This document shows positions 19,113 to 27,869 of a DNA stretch of 64,000 nt, in pieces. A model generated the notes under the pieces. The model made no database searches, was not told where the DNA came from, and saw only the letters and a list, made by a program, of their open reading frames with translations. Source of the DNA: an uncultured bacterium. Lineage in GTDB: Bacteria > DRYD01. Where the stretch lies: contig CAKZQG010000006.1 of NCBI GenBank assembly GCA_937139605.1, forward strand, positions 62,001 through 126,000, written 5' to 3'. Every line of letters starts with the position of its first letter. Position 1 is the stretch's first letter. The position numbers and the translations under genes were made by a program.

Positions 19113-20759
19113 TTACAAATATTTATATTTAGCAGAAATATCTATTTCAAAATATCTATTCCAAGGTAAATCAATATATTCTAATTCAATATCATTAATA
19201 TTAAAATACTTAAAAATATCAATAAAAGCTTGTTTAATTTTAGGGGTATCCCAGTTATATTTTTTAGCAAAATACCTAATTATGCTTTGATAAATTCCTT
19301 CTAAAAATCTATTTAAAACAAACTCTTTTAACTTTCTTGTTTCTTTTATTTTTAAAATAGAAAATAATATAAAAAACGCTAATGCACTACCTAAACTATT
19401 AGCTAAAGTATTCCAACTAAAATATAAATTCAATTTTTTAAAAATCTCATAATTATATAAATAAAAAAATATTAAATTCAAAGAAGGCCCATTAGAATAT
19501 TCAATATCACATAAATACTTAACATTATATAAAACATTATTATTATTTAAATCACAAAAACTATTAAAATAACTTCTATAAATTTTAAAAAAATCAATAA
19601 CATTATCAGGATTTACATTTAAATTGGAAATAAAATTTAAAATCTGAGAAATAGATTCTTCTTGATACCTTTTCAAATCACTAAATAAATTAACAAACAA
19701 AGATTTATTTAAATCTACATATTTTCCATATTTACTTAAATCATTTAAATTTTTAATATTAGGTATAAATTTTAAGTTAATATTTTTTTTAAAGTAGTTA
19801 TAATAAATTTTAAGGATCTCTTTTAGTGATTTTCCTTCATATCTACCAATTTTATTATTTATATTATTATTAAATAAAATATTGATTTTTTGGTTTTTAG
19901 GATTAAATATACTAATAAAAGCTTTAGCTAAAATAATTAAATGGATTTCATCAAGGCCAATAAAAAAATATACCAATTTAGAAATAGTTTTTAATTTTTT
20001 ATTCAGGTAATTTTTAAAAAAATCCAGTTCCAAGAAATTAATTGCTTTCTTTTGAGAATCATCTAATGAAACTATCAACTCAAAATTAGATAAATTATAT
20101 TTTTTTTTCAAAAAATAAAGCCTATCTAATAAAAATTTTATTAAATTAAATTTATTCTTCCTTGTTATCAAAAAAGATCTCAATATACTATAATATTTTC
20201 TAACTTCATTTAAATTACAATTTTTTTTAATTACATCCTTTAAAATCGGAATAATTTTATTAAATTTTTTATAATTATATTTTTTAAAAATATTTCTAAT
20301 TTTTTTTGAAAACTCAAAACTAATTTTAATAATTTTATTAATATCTATTTTTTTTAGTATTTCGCTATACTTATTACTATATCTTTTAGAATTTAAAATA
20401 ATTCTTGGAATAGAGATATAAAGATAAAAAAAACTATTTTTTTTAGTTCTAATAAAATTAATTAAATAATTCAATTTAGTTTGATATTTCTTATAAGAAT
20501 CAATAAATCTACTATTAATAAGATTACCAAATAAAAAAGCATCTAAGGATAAAATATAAAAATCATTATTAAAATTTTTATTAGAATTAAGATATTTATT
20601 AGAGATTAATTTATAAAAATCAAAATCCCAAAATAAATTCAGATTTTTTATATTTTTTTGTTCATAAATTATTTCAAAGAAATCCAAAAGATATTTATAA
20701 CTACAAGGCCTATTATCTAAAGGCAAGAAAAAAATATTAAAAACATTATCATTAAGCAT
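19113..20759 (-). CDS. DUF4127 family protein
   Basis: The N-terminal motif IFFLPLDNRPCSYKY is the hallmark of DUF4127, a family of about 500-residue cytoplasmic proteins of unknown enzymatic function found mainly in Firmicutes and Actinobacteria. Other family features seen are DAFLFGNLINSR near 73, LIVSLDDSQKKAINFLELD near 224-242, FIGLDEIHLIILAKAF, YEGKSLKEILKIYY and VNLFSDLKRYQEES. The 548-residue sequence is unusually rich in Lys, Asn, Ile and Phe, consistent with strong A+T pressure. It lies 20 bp after the S9 peptidase gene on the same strand and is probably co-transcribed. The Asp-rich conserved blocks suggest a metal-dependent hydrolase, which is only a guess. Confidence 0.8.
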   Translation of the reverse strand: MLNDNVFNIFFLPLDNRPCSYKYLLDFFEIIYEQKNIKNLNLFWDFDFYKLISNKYLNSNKNFNNDFYILSLDAFLFGNLINSRFIDSYKKYQTKLNYLINFIRTKKNSFFYLYISIPRIILNSKRYSNKYSEILKKIDINKIIKISFEFSKKIRNIFKKYNYKKFNKIIPILKDVIKKNCNLNEVRKYYSILRSFLITRKNKFNLIKFLLDRLYFLKKKYNLSNFELIVSLDDSQKKAINFLELDFFKNYLNKKLKTISKLVYFFIGLDEIHLIILAKAFISIFNPKNQKINILFNNNINNKIGRYEGKSLKEILKIYYNYFKKNINLKFIPNIKNLNDLSKYGKYVDLNKSLFVNLFSDLKRYQEESISQILNFISNLNVNPDNVIDFFKIYRSYFNSFCDLNNNNVLYNVKYLCDIEYSNGPSLNLIFFYLYNYEIFKKLNLYFSWNTLANSLGSALAFFILFSILKIKETRKLKEFVLNRFLEGIYQSIIRYFAKKYNWDTPKIKQAFIDIFKYFNINDIELEYIDLPWNRYFEIDISAKYKYL

Positions 20760-20779
20760 ATTAAAGAATTATTATTTAT

Positions 20780-22978
20780 TTAATCATTAAAAATTTCATT
20801 TAGAAATTGTAATATATAAGATATTCTAAGTGATTTATAATAAATATTAGAAGTTCTAGACATATCGTGATTAGTATCAATAGGAAACCTTATAAATCTT
20901 ACTATTTTATTATTTTTATTATTGATTTTTAATAAAGTGTATAATTCTTCTGCTTGAGAAATAGGACATCTAAAATCCCCTTCACTATGAATAATTAAAA
21001 CATTAGTATCAATATTTTCATAATATTTAATAGGGGAAATATCAAGTAATTCGAAAATATTATTTTTTTTAAAGTAAGGTAGCCAGAATAATGGGAAATC
21101 AGTAGTAGAAATAAAACTAAGTAAATTATAAACCCCTCTTTCACATACAGCTCCTTTAAAAATATTAAATTTAGAAATCAAAGCGGCACTCATATATCCC
21201 CTATAACTACCACCAGCAACAACTAAATCCTTAATATTGAACTTTAACTTTATAGAATCAATGATATTTTTAATATGATTTAAATCTTCATTCATCCATT
21301 TCCCTATAATACAATTAGCAAAATCTAAAGTATAACTAACACTCCCCTTAGGATTACTAAAAAATACTCTATAGCCATTATTAGCTAAAATAATAAATTC
21401 TAACATAATGGTATTGCCATAGGCTGCATGCGGTCCCCCATGGATATAAAAGATATCTCCTTTTATAAGATCATCTTTATAAATTGTCCAAGCATCAGCA
21501 CCATCCTTTTCATATTCCAAAACCTTAATAGCCGAAATCCCTATTCCTTCTATTTCTTTTGATAATTCCTCATTGAAATTAGTTAATTTATTAACATTTT
21601 TTAAAGTTAAATCTATTTCAAAAATTTCAGGTAAATAATTAATACTTTTATCTTTATTAAACAAATTTACACCAACCAAGTAAATTTTATTTTCTTTTAC
21701 ACAATAATCTAAAATATCACCTTTAAAATAATTACCAAAAGAAACAATAGATTTATTATTAATATCAATCAAATTAATAAATACATTAGCATTTCTAGTT
21801 TGAGTAAAAGCTATAGCATTTTTAGATACCCATTTATAAGTTTTAAAACCCAAAATAGGAATATCTCTTAATAAATGATTCCCTATGAAAATATCATCAT
21901 TAACAAGTTTTTCTATTTTTTTTAGTTTATAACAAGAATCTTTAAAATCAAGATCAATTAAATATATTGAGTAATATTTTTGTTCAAAAATTTCTTGAGT
22001 AATTAACTTATTAGTATTCTCTTTAAAAAACTCTAAAAATGTATAAGAATCATTAACAGATTGCTTAAATTTTTGAAAATTATCTTTATTTTTAATTTCA
22101 TACCCAATAAAAGAAAACCTATTTTTATTGTTATCATACTTTCTTAAATCTAATTTAAAACCATCAAAAGTTTCAATTTTATTTAATTTATCTTGATTAT
22201 AATCATAAAAATATAATTCATTAAAGATATCAATAGGTAATTTGTTATAGTTTAAATTAGCAATAAATAAAATATCTTCTGTTTGGTTTGATTCATTATA
22301 AATAACTTCAAAACTGTTTATAATACAATTAAATTCCTTTTTGAAAATTTTATTATCATTAAAATCTTTAATAAATAAAATATCATAAGAATCTAAATAA
22401 AAAGATGGATCATATCTATAAAAAATATCTTCTATTACTCTAACTTGATTTAAATTATTATCTTGGAATTTAAAATTAGATTTAATCAAACTCTTCCTTA
22501 AAATTAAAAATATTTTATTATTAATAAACCTATAGTCAATTAAATTGATATTAAATTCATTTAATTCTTCTTTATCAAAATATTCTTTTATGTCTTTATC
22601 ATTTATTAGTAATATAGGTTCAAAGGGGTATTCTAAATCAAAATAAAATATCCCCCAATTTAAGTCTTTTTCTTTTAAATATTTTAAATCTTTTATAAAG
22701 AATAATTTATTACCTATAGTTTTAAGGTTCTTAGCAACTGAATTAAATGTAATCTGCTTAAGATTTTTATCAACATATAAATATATTTCCTTAAAATATT
22801 GAATATTATTTTCGTTTTGTAAAATATATTTATCAACGGTAAAGAATAAGTAATCCTTCCCTTGAAATTCAATAATATTAAGTTCAGAAATATTATGTAA
22901 TTTTTGATAAAAATTTAATAAATCTTTAAAATAATTAAAGGTATTATTAATTTTGTTAGATTTTAAAATATCTTGCAT
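20780..22978 (-). CDS. S9-family serine peptidase (acylaminoacyl/prolyl oligopeptidase type)
   Basis: A 732-residue cytoplasmic peptidase of the prolyl oligopeptidase clan, likely cleaving short peptides. Residues 1-470 are a diverged beta-propeller rich in Asn, Lys and Phe. The alpha/beta-hydrolase domain is clear: HGGPHAAYG at 513-521 forms the oxyanion region, the nucleophile S591 lies in GGSYRGYMSA, D668 in HSEGDFRCPIS, and H704 in DTNHDMSRTS. The usual GGSYGGY has R in place of the second G pair, an unusual substitution beside the active serine. No signal peptide is seen. It is the first gene of a two-gene minus-strand unit with DUF4127 and is divergent from the universal stress gene. 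Confidence 0.9.
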   Translation of the reverse strand: MQDILKSNKINNTFNYFKDLLNFYQKLHNISELNIIEFQGKDYLFFTVDKYILQNENNIQYFKEIYLYVDKNLKQITFNSVAKNLKTIGNKLFFIKDLKYLKEKDLNWGIFYFDLEYPFEPILLINDKDIKEYFDKEELNEFNINLIDYRFINNKIFLILRKSLIKSNFKFQDNNLNQVRVIEDIFYRYDPSFYLDSYDILFIKDFNDNKIFKKEFNCIINSFEVIYNESNQTEDILFIANLNYNKLPIDIFNELYFYDYNQDKLNKIETFDGFKLDLRKYDNNKNRFSFIGYEIKNKDNFQKFKQSVNDSYTFLEFFKENTNKLITQEIFEQKYYSIYLIDLDFKDSCYKLKKIEKLVNDDIFIGNHLLRDIPILGFKTYKWVSKNAIAFTQTRNANVFINLIDINNKSIVSFGNYFKGDILDYCVKENKIYLVGVNLFNKDKSINYLPEIFEIDLTLKNVNKLTNFNEELSKEIEGIGISAIKVLEYEKDGADAWTIYKDDLIKGDIFYIHGGPHAAYGNTIMLEFIILANNGYRVFFSNPKGSVSYTLDFANCIIGKWMNEDLNHIKNIIDSIKLKFNIKDLVVAGGSYRGYMSAALISKFNIFKGAVCERGVYNLLSFISTTDFPLFWLPYFKKNNIFELLDISPIKYYENIDTNVLIIHSEGDFRCPISQAEELYTLLKINNKNNKIVRFIRFPIDTNHDMSRTSNIYYKSLRISYILQFLNEIFND

Positions 22979-23184
22979 AAAAATTGCACTCCCTTATTAA
23001 AAACAATTTATTATAGTATTTATTTATAATATTTATAAATTTATTTCATTATACCTTTTTAATTAGTATTTAATTAACAAGGATATAAAAGTTTGATGTT
23101 GAAAAATAAAGTAATAAAACCTAAAGAGTATAAAAAAATTAATAAACTAAAAAAATATAAAAAACAATAAGGGAGGAAATTATA

Positions 23185-23595
23185 ATGAAAAAAATACTAA
23201 TAGCATTTGACGCTTCAGAACATTCATATAAAACAGTAGAATTTACAAAAAATTTAATAAATAATTTAAAGGAAAAACCAGAAAGTATAGAACTAATTAG
23301 TGTTATACAGGTAATAGACTTACCAGAAATCCCTGAAAACCAATCGCTAATATCATATTACAAAAAATACTATAAAGAAAAACATGAAGAAATTATAAAA
23401 GAAAATCCCGAATTTAAATCCGTAATTTTGATAGGTAATGTAGCAAATGAAATAATAAATTATGCTAAAGAACATAATATAGATCTAATAATAGTAGGGA
23501 AAACAGGAAAATCTAAATTAGAACAATTCCTACTAGGTAGTGTTTCTAAAAAAATAGTAGATCATGCCCCTTGTAATGTTCTAATAGTTAATTAA
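23185..23595 (+). CDS. universal stress protein (UspA family)
   Basis: A single UspA domain of 136 residues, a cytoplasmic nucleotide-binding protein linked to survival under stress. It begins KKILIAFDASEHSYKTVEF, with the Asp that contacts the adenine ring. It ends with the ATP-binding signature VGKTGKSKLEQFLLGSVSKK (G-x2-G-x9-G-S) and the strand CNVLIVN. These residues predict the ATP-binding, not the non-binding, subclass. GGGAGGAAATTATA gives a strong ribosome-binding site. The gene stands alone, divergent from the S9 peptidase and 187 bp before a glycosyltransferase. A Lys-rich 24-codon frame at 23096-23170 sits just upstream but is probably chance. Confidence 0.93.
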   Translation: MKKILIAFDASEHSYKTVEFTKNLINNLKEKPESIELISVIQVIDLPEIPENQSLISYYKKYYKEKHEEIIKENPEFKSVILIGNVANEIINYAKEHNIDLIIVGKTGKSKLEQFLLGSVSKKIVDHAPCNVLIVN

Positions 23596-23782
23596 TATAT
23601 TTTATATTAACAAAGTAGCAATATATTTAGAGATATTAGTTTTCTCACTTAACAAGCATTAATAGCAAAGTACAAATAATCCATAAAATTTTGCTAAAAC
23701 TGAGTTAAGTTTATTATATTCCAAATTCCAAGAATAAAGCCAACACCTATATAATAAGTAAACAATTTATTTAAAATAAAAT

Positions 23783-24664
23783 ATGATTTCAGTTCAAATA
23801 AGCACTTTCAATAGATGTAATATCTTAAAAGAAGTTTTACTATCTTTAAATAATCAAACAATTGATAAAGATTTATATGAAGTAATAGTAATAAACGATG
23901 GAAGTAATGATGATACTTATGAAATTGTAAATAATTTAATAAATAAAGTTAATTATAATTTAATATTAATAAATCAAGAACATAAAGGGTTACCTTTTGC
24001 AAGAAATAACGGAGTACTAAATACCAAAAGAAAATATATCTTATTTATAGATGATGATGTACTAGCAGATAAAAATTTAATAGCAAATCATTTAAAAACT
24101 TATGAAAAATATGGAGATAATATAGTAGTAAGAGGTTGGGTTAATCACATAAAAGAATTAAAAATCCCAGATAAACCAGTATTTACATTATCAGATATCT
24201 CCACATCATTCTTTTGGACAAGTAATGTTTCAGTAAAAAGAGAGCATTTAATAAAAGCGGGGTTATTTTGTGAAAAATTTTATAAATATGGCTGGGAAGA
24301 CATAGAAATGGGATATAAACTCAGAAAATTAGGTCTTAAGCTTATCATTAACAACAAAGCCATAGGATATCACTACAAACCTAATAACATCAATATATCT
24401 AATATAGATAATATCCTTAAAATAGAAGAGTACAAAGCTATCAGTGCTAAAATTTACTACAGTATGTATAAATCCCTAAGAGTTAAGTTAGCAGTGGGAT
24501 TACACGCTAAAAATTTTTATAAATTCCTATATGATATTGGTTTATACAATTATTTATATAATTTTTTAACAAAAACAGATGATAATCAAAGCTTTTTAAA
24601 AAACTTTTTAAGTAAAATAAGCTTAAGTTTGCTTAAAAAAATGCATTATTATAAAATCCTATAA
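23783..24664 (+). CDS. family 2 glycosyltransferase
   Basis: A 293-residue GT2 enzyme, not closely similar to the one at 1715-2764. The GT-A start is ISVQISTFNRCNILKEVLLS, followed by IVINDGSNDDTYE and the donor-binding DDD in FIDDDVLADKN near 94. A WxSNVSVKREHL block near 146 and GWEDIEMGYKLRKLG near 170 hold the acceptor/catalytic acidic residues of the chondroitin-polymerase-like or galactosyl-T domain 2 group (ED). The C-terminal third is predicted helical with no clear membrane span, so it may be a soluble or peripheral enzyme. It lies 42 bp before the GyrA/ParC gene. Its substrate is unknown, most likely a surface polysaccharide or lipid-linked sugar. Confidence 0.85.
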   Translation: MISVQISTFNRCNILKEVLLSLNNQTIDKDLYEVIVINDGSNDDTYEIVNNLINKVNYNLILINQEHKGLPFARNNGVLNTKRKYILFIDDDVLADKNLIANHLKTYEKYGDNIVVRGWVNHIKELKIPDKPVFTLSDISTSFFWTSNVSVKREHLIKAGLFCEKFYKYGWEDIEMGYKLRKLGLKLIINNKAIGYHYKPNNINISNIDNILKIEEYKAISAKIYYSMYKSLRVKLAVGLHAKNFYKFLYDIGLYNYLYNFLTKTDDNQSFLKNFLSKISLSLLKKMHYYKIL

Positions 24665-24706
24665 TAAATTAATAAAAAAAATATAAGGAAGGAAGTGTAA
24701 AGTATT

Positions 24707-27103
24707 ATGAAAATAATAGAAACTGATATAGTAAATGAGATAAAAAATAGCTATATAGAGTATTCATTAAGTGTGTTATTAAGTAGAGCTTTACCTGATG
24801 TAAAAGATGGGCTAAAACCTGTACAACGTAGAATATTATATGCAATGTATGATATGAATCTATTACCTAATAAGCAATATAAAAAGTGCGCATCAATAGT
24901 AGGAGAAGTACTAGGGAAATATCATCCACATGGAGATAGCTCAGTTTATGATGCTTTAGTAAGATTAGCCCAAGATTTTTCTTTAAATTATCCTTTAGTT
25001 TTAGGGCAAGGGAACTTTGGGTCAATAGATGGAGATCCCCCAGCAGCTTACCGATACACAGAAGCCAAGCTATCAGAAATAGGAACCCTTATGCTAAAAG
25101 ATATAGAAGAAAATACAGTAGATTTTAAACCAAATTTTGATAATAGTTATCAAGAGCCAATTATTTTACCAGCTCTTTTTCCCAATTTATTAGTAAATGG
25201 ATCAATGGGGATAGCAGTGGGAATGGCAACAAATATACCCCCCCATAACCTTAAAGAAATCGTAAATGCTTTAATATATTTAATAGATAATCCTAAAGCT
25301 AGTATAAAAGAGATACTAGAATTTATAAAAGGCCCTGATTTCCCCACTGGCGGAGTAGTTTATACATCTAAACTAATCAAATCTATATACTCTACAGGTA
25401 AGGGAATTATAAAAATAGAAGGAAAATATAAAATAGAAACAATAAATAAAAAACAATATTTAATTATATATGAAATCCCATATTCTGTTAATAAATCAAA
25501 GTTAGTAAAGGAAATAGCAGAAGCAATAAAAGATAAAAAATTACCATATATTACAGATATAATAGATCAAAGTTCTCATAATGAAATAAGAATCCTTGTA
25601 GAAATTAGAAATGATGTAAAAAATGAAGAAGAAATAATAAATTATCTAAGAAACTTTACATCATTTAGGATATCATTCAGTTTAATGTTTATCGCAGTAA
25701 ACGGCAACATCCCTAAACAATACAATATCCTAGAATTACTAATAGAATACTTAAATCATAGGATTAATGTAATAAAAAGGAAATTGAAAAATTTCTTGGA
25801 GAAATCATCTTATAGAGCTTTCATCTTAAAAGCTCTAATAAAGGCAACTAATAAAATAGATGAAGTAATAGAAATCATAAAAAAAAGCGAAAATTATATA
25901 AATGCTAAAGAAAATTTAATGAAATTTTTATCAATAACTCACGAACAAGCACAATATATACTACAACTACAACTCCAAAGACTAACTAAATTAGAAATAA
26001 ATGAACTACATAAAGAATATAATCAATTATTAAATAAAATTAAAGAATACTCTAATATCTTAGAAAATGAAAACAAAATAAAACAATTAATAAAAGAAGA
26101 ATTAATAGAATTATCAAATAAATATGGAAAAGAAAGAAAAACACTAATAGCTGACAAAGATATATTTAAATCAATAGATATAGAAAAAGAAATCCCAGAA
26201 GAAGACTTTATAATAATATCAACTAATGATAAATATCTATATTCTATAAAGTTTTCAAGATTTGAAAAAGTATTAACCTCATTTTTTAACACTTCTATTA
26301 AAATAAGTAGCATTAATATACATTCTAATAAAGAAACAGTTTTAGGTTTTCTTAATAATGGAAAACTATCTAAAATAGATATAAACAAAATTGATGAAAA
26401 AGGGTTATTTATATCTAAATTATTCAAGCAAAACGAACCTAATCTAAATATTACTAAAACATATTCTTTTTCTTCTTCAATTAAAAATTATTATATTTTA
26501 GTGCTAACTAAGTTAGGAATAACTAAATTAATAGATGGTTCAGAATTAACAGAATTCAATAGGATACAAACCTATATTAAATTAGATCAAGAAACTAAAG
26601 ATGAGGTAGTATTTATAGATCTAATAAAAAAGCAAGAATTAGAAAATAAATATGTAATTATATTAACAAACTATGGATACTTAGCTAAAGTAAAATTAAC
26701 AGAAATCCCCATATATTCTAAATCGGCAAAGGGAGTATTACTAGCTCAACTAAAATCAGATGACTTTATTAGTTACTATAATACCATCGATATTTCATTA
26801 GTTGATAAAAACTATCTTATTATTTTAGATATAAACAATAATTTATTAGAATTAGACCTAAATTCCTTAGATATTTTCAAAAGAGGAAAATCCATAACTA
26901 AAAAAGAAAAAATAATTGACAAAGAACTAAAATCAATTGGAATTATTAATTCCAAATTAGCTTTAATTTTTTATATAGATAATAAAATAGATTTTATATA
27001 TGATTACAAAGATTTAGCAAAACTAAAAGAAGTTGTACAGATAAATAAAAATACAGTCTTTATTAATATTAATAAAGCTATTTTAAAAAAAGTATATCAA
27101 TAA
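24707..27103 (+). CDS. type IIA DNA topoisomerase subunit A (GyrA/ParC)
   Basis: The A subunit of gyrase or topoisomerase IV cuts and passes double-stranded DNA through a covalent tyrosyl link. The 798-residue protein has the winged-helix start LSVLLSRALPDVKDGLKPVQ, RR at 41-42, the drug-region segment VGEVLGKYHPHGDSSVYDAL (65-84), and catalytic Tyr117 in AAYRYTEAKL. The tower and coiled-coil segments follow (LNYPLVLGQGNFGSIDGDPP before it, ELLIEYLNHRINVIKRKLK after). The C-terminal beta-pinwheel (about 490-798) is diverged. The GyrA box (QRRGGKG), needed for gyrase-specific wrapping, is not seen in its usual blade; only a weak KSAKGV appears later. So ParC-like action or a relaxed gyrase is possible. 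No B subunit is adjacent. Confidence 0.93.
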   Translation: MKIIETDIVNEIKNSYIEYSLSVLLSRALPDVKDGLKPVQRRILYAMYDMNLLPNKQYKKCASIVGEVLGKYHPHGDSSVYDALVRLAQDFSLNYPLVLGQGNFGSIDGDPPAAYRYTEAKLSEIGTLMLKDIEENTVDFKPNFDNSYQEPIILPALFPNLLVNGSMGIAVGMATNIPPHNLKEIVNALIYLIDNPKASIKEILEFIKGPDFPTGGVVYTSKLIKSIYSTGKGIIKIEGKYKIETINKKQYLIIYEIPYSVNKSKLVKEIAEAIKDKKLPYITDIIDQSSHNEIRILVEIRNDVKNEEEIINYLRNFTSFRISFSLMFIAVNGNIPKQYNILELLIEYLNHRINVIKRKLKNFLEKSSYRAFILKALIKATNKIDEVIEIIKKSENYINAKENLMKFLSITHEQAQYILQLQLQRLTKLEINELHKEYNQLLNKIKEYSNILENENKIKQLIKEELIELSNKYGKERKTLIADKDIFKSIDIEKEIPEEDFIIISTNDKYLYSIKFSRFEKVLTSFFNTSIKISSINIHSNKETVLGFLNNGKLSKIDINKIDEKGLFISKLFKQNEPNLNITKTYSFSSSIKNYYILVLTKLGITKLIDGSELTEFNRIQTYIKLDQETKDEVVFIDLIKKQELENKYVIILTNYGYLAKVKLTEIPIYSKSAKGVLLAQLKSDDFISYYNTIDISLVDKNYLIILDINNNLLELDLNSLDIFKRGKSITKKEKIIDKELKSIGIINSKLALIFYIDNKIDFIYDYKDLAKLKEVVQINKNTVFININKAILKKVYQ

Positions 27104-27148
27104 GTATAAAAATATAGAAAGAAAATAAATAAAAATAGGGGGGATAGG

Positions 27149-27820
27149 ATGTTAGTTTTAATTTTATTTGGACCACCAGGCTCTGGGAAAGGCACTCAAG
27201 CAAATACCATATTACAAAACTATCCAAACTCAATATACATCTCAACAGGAGATATATTAAGAGAAAATATTAAAAAAAATACAGAATTAGGAAAATTAGC
27301 TGAAAATTATATCTCAAAGGGATTACTAGTACCAGATGAAGTAATTAATTCAATGATCCAAAATAAATTTCAAGAAATTAATAATTCTAATCATTCTAAA
27401 AACAATAAATTATTAATATTAGATGGGTATCCACGTTCTATTAATCAATTAAAATTTTTACTAAATTTAGTACCTATAAATTGTATAAAATCCGTTTATT
27501 TAAAACTAAACTTAGAAGAAGTTATAAAAAGGATAGTTTATAGGAGAATCTGCTTAAAATGTAATAGGATTTATCACTTAATTTATAATAAGCCAAAAAA
27601 TAATGAAACTTGTGATATTTGTAATGAAAAATTACACCAAAGAAGTGATGATAAAGAAGAAATTGTAATCAATAGATACAATGTATATATGAATTCCACA
27701 CTCCCTATTTTACAAGAATTTAAAGAAAATAATATTAGTTTTTTAGAAATAGATGGAAACCAAGAAGTAGAAAAAATCTCACAAACCATCCTAAACTACC
27801 TTAAATCAACTACTTTTTAA
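27149..27820 (+). CDS. adk: adenylate kinase with zinc-binding lid
   Basis: Adenylate kinase balances ATP, ADP and AMP. The 223-residue sequence opens with LILFGPPGSGKGTQANTI (P-loop). TGDILRENIKKNTELG binds AMP, LILDGYPRSINQLKFL is the DGYPR motif, and RIVYRRICLKCNRIYH starts the LID. Four cysteines in two CxxC pairs (CLKCNR and CDICNE) show the zinc-bearing LID of the long bacterial form. QRSDDKEEIVINRYNVY carries the DD and arginines that close on substrate. GGGGGGATAGG lies just upstream of the ATG. It follows the GyrA/ParC gene by 45 bp and converges on the mlaD-like gene, so its usual partners secY and map are absent. Confidence 0.97.
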   Translation: MLVLILFGPPGSGKGTQANTILQNYPNSIYISTGDILRENIKKNTELGKLAENYISKGLLVPDEVINSMIQNKFQEINNSNHSKNNKLLILDGYPRSINQLKFLLNLVPINCIKSVYLKLNLEEVIKRIVYRRICLKCNRIYHLIYNKPKNNETCDICNEKLHQRSDDKEEIVINRYNVYMNSTLPILQEFKENNISFLEIDGNQEVEKISQTILNYLKSTTF

Positions 27821-27869
27821 TAAAATCAACAAATTTTTATAAAGTATATTTCATTATATAAGATTCTTT

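Noticed and set aside
23096..23170. 24-codon Lys-rich frame before the universal stress gene
   Set aside because: Composition is what A-rich spacer DNA gives by chance; the ribosome-binding site is weak and there is no known leader peptide of this kind.
25150..25347. Minus-strand frame inside the topoisomerase gene
   Set aside because: It is the shadow of a strongly conserved coding region and has no family features or ribosome-binding site. The same applies to the other short antisense frames in clpC-nusA, rho and clpX.
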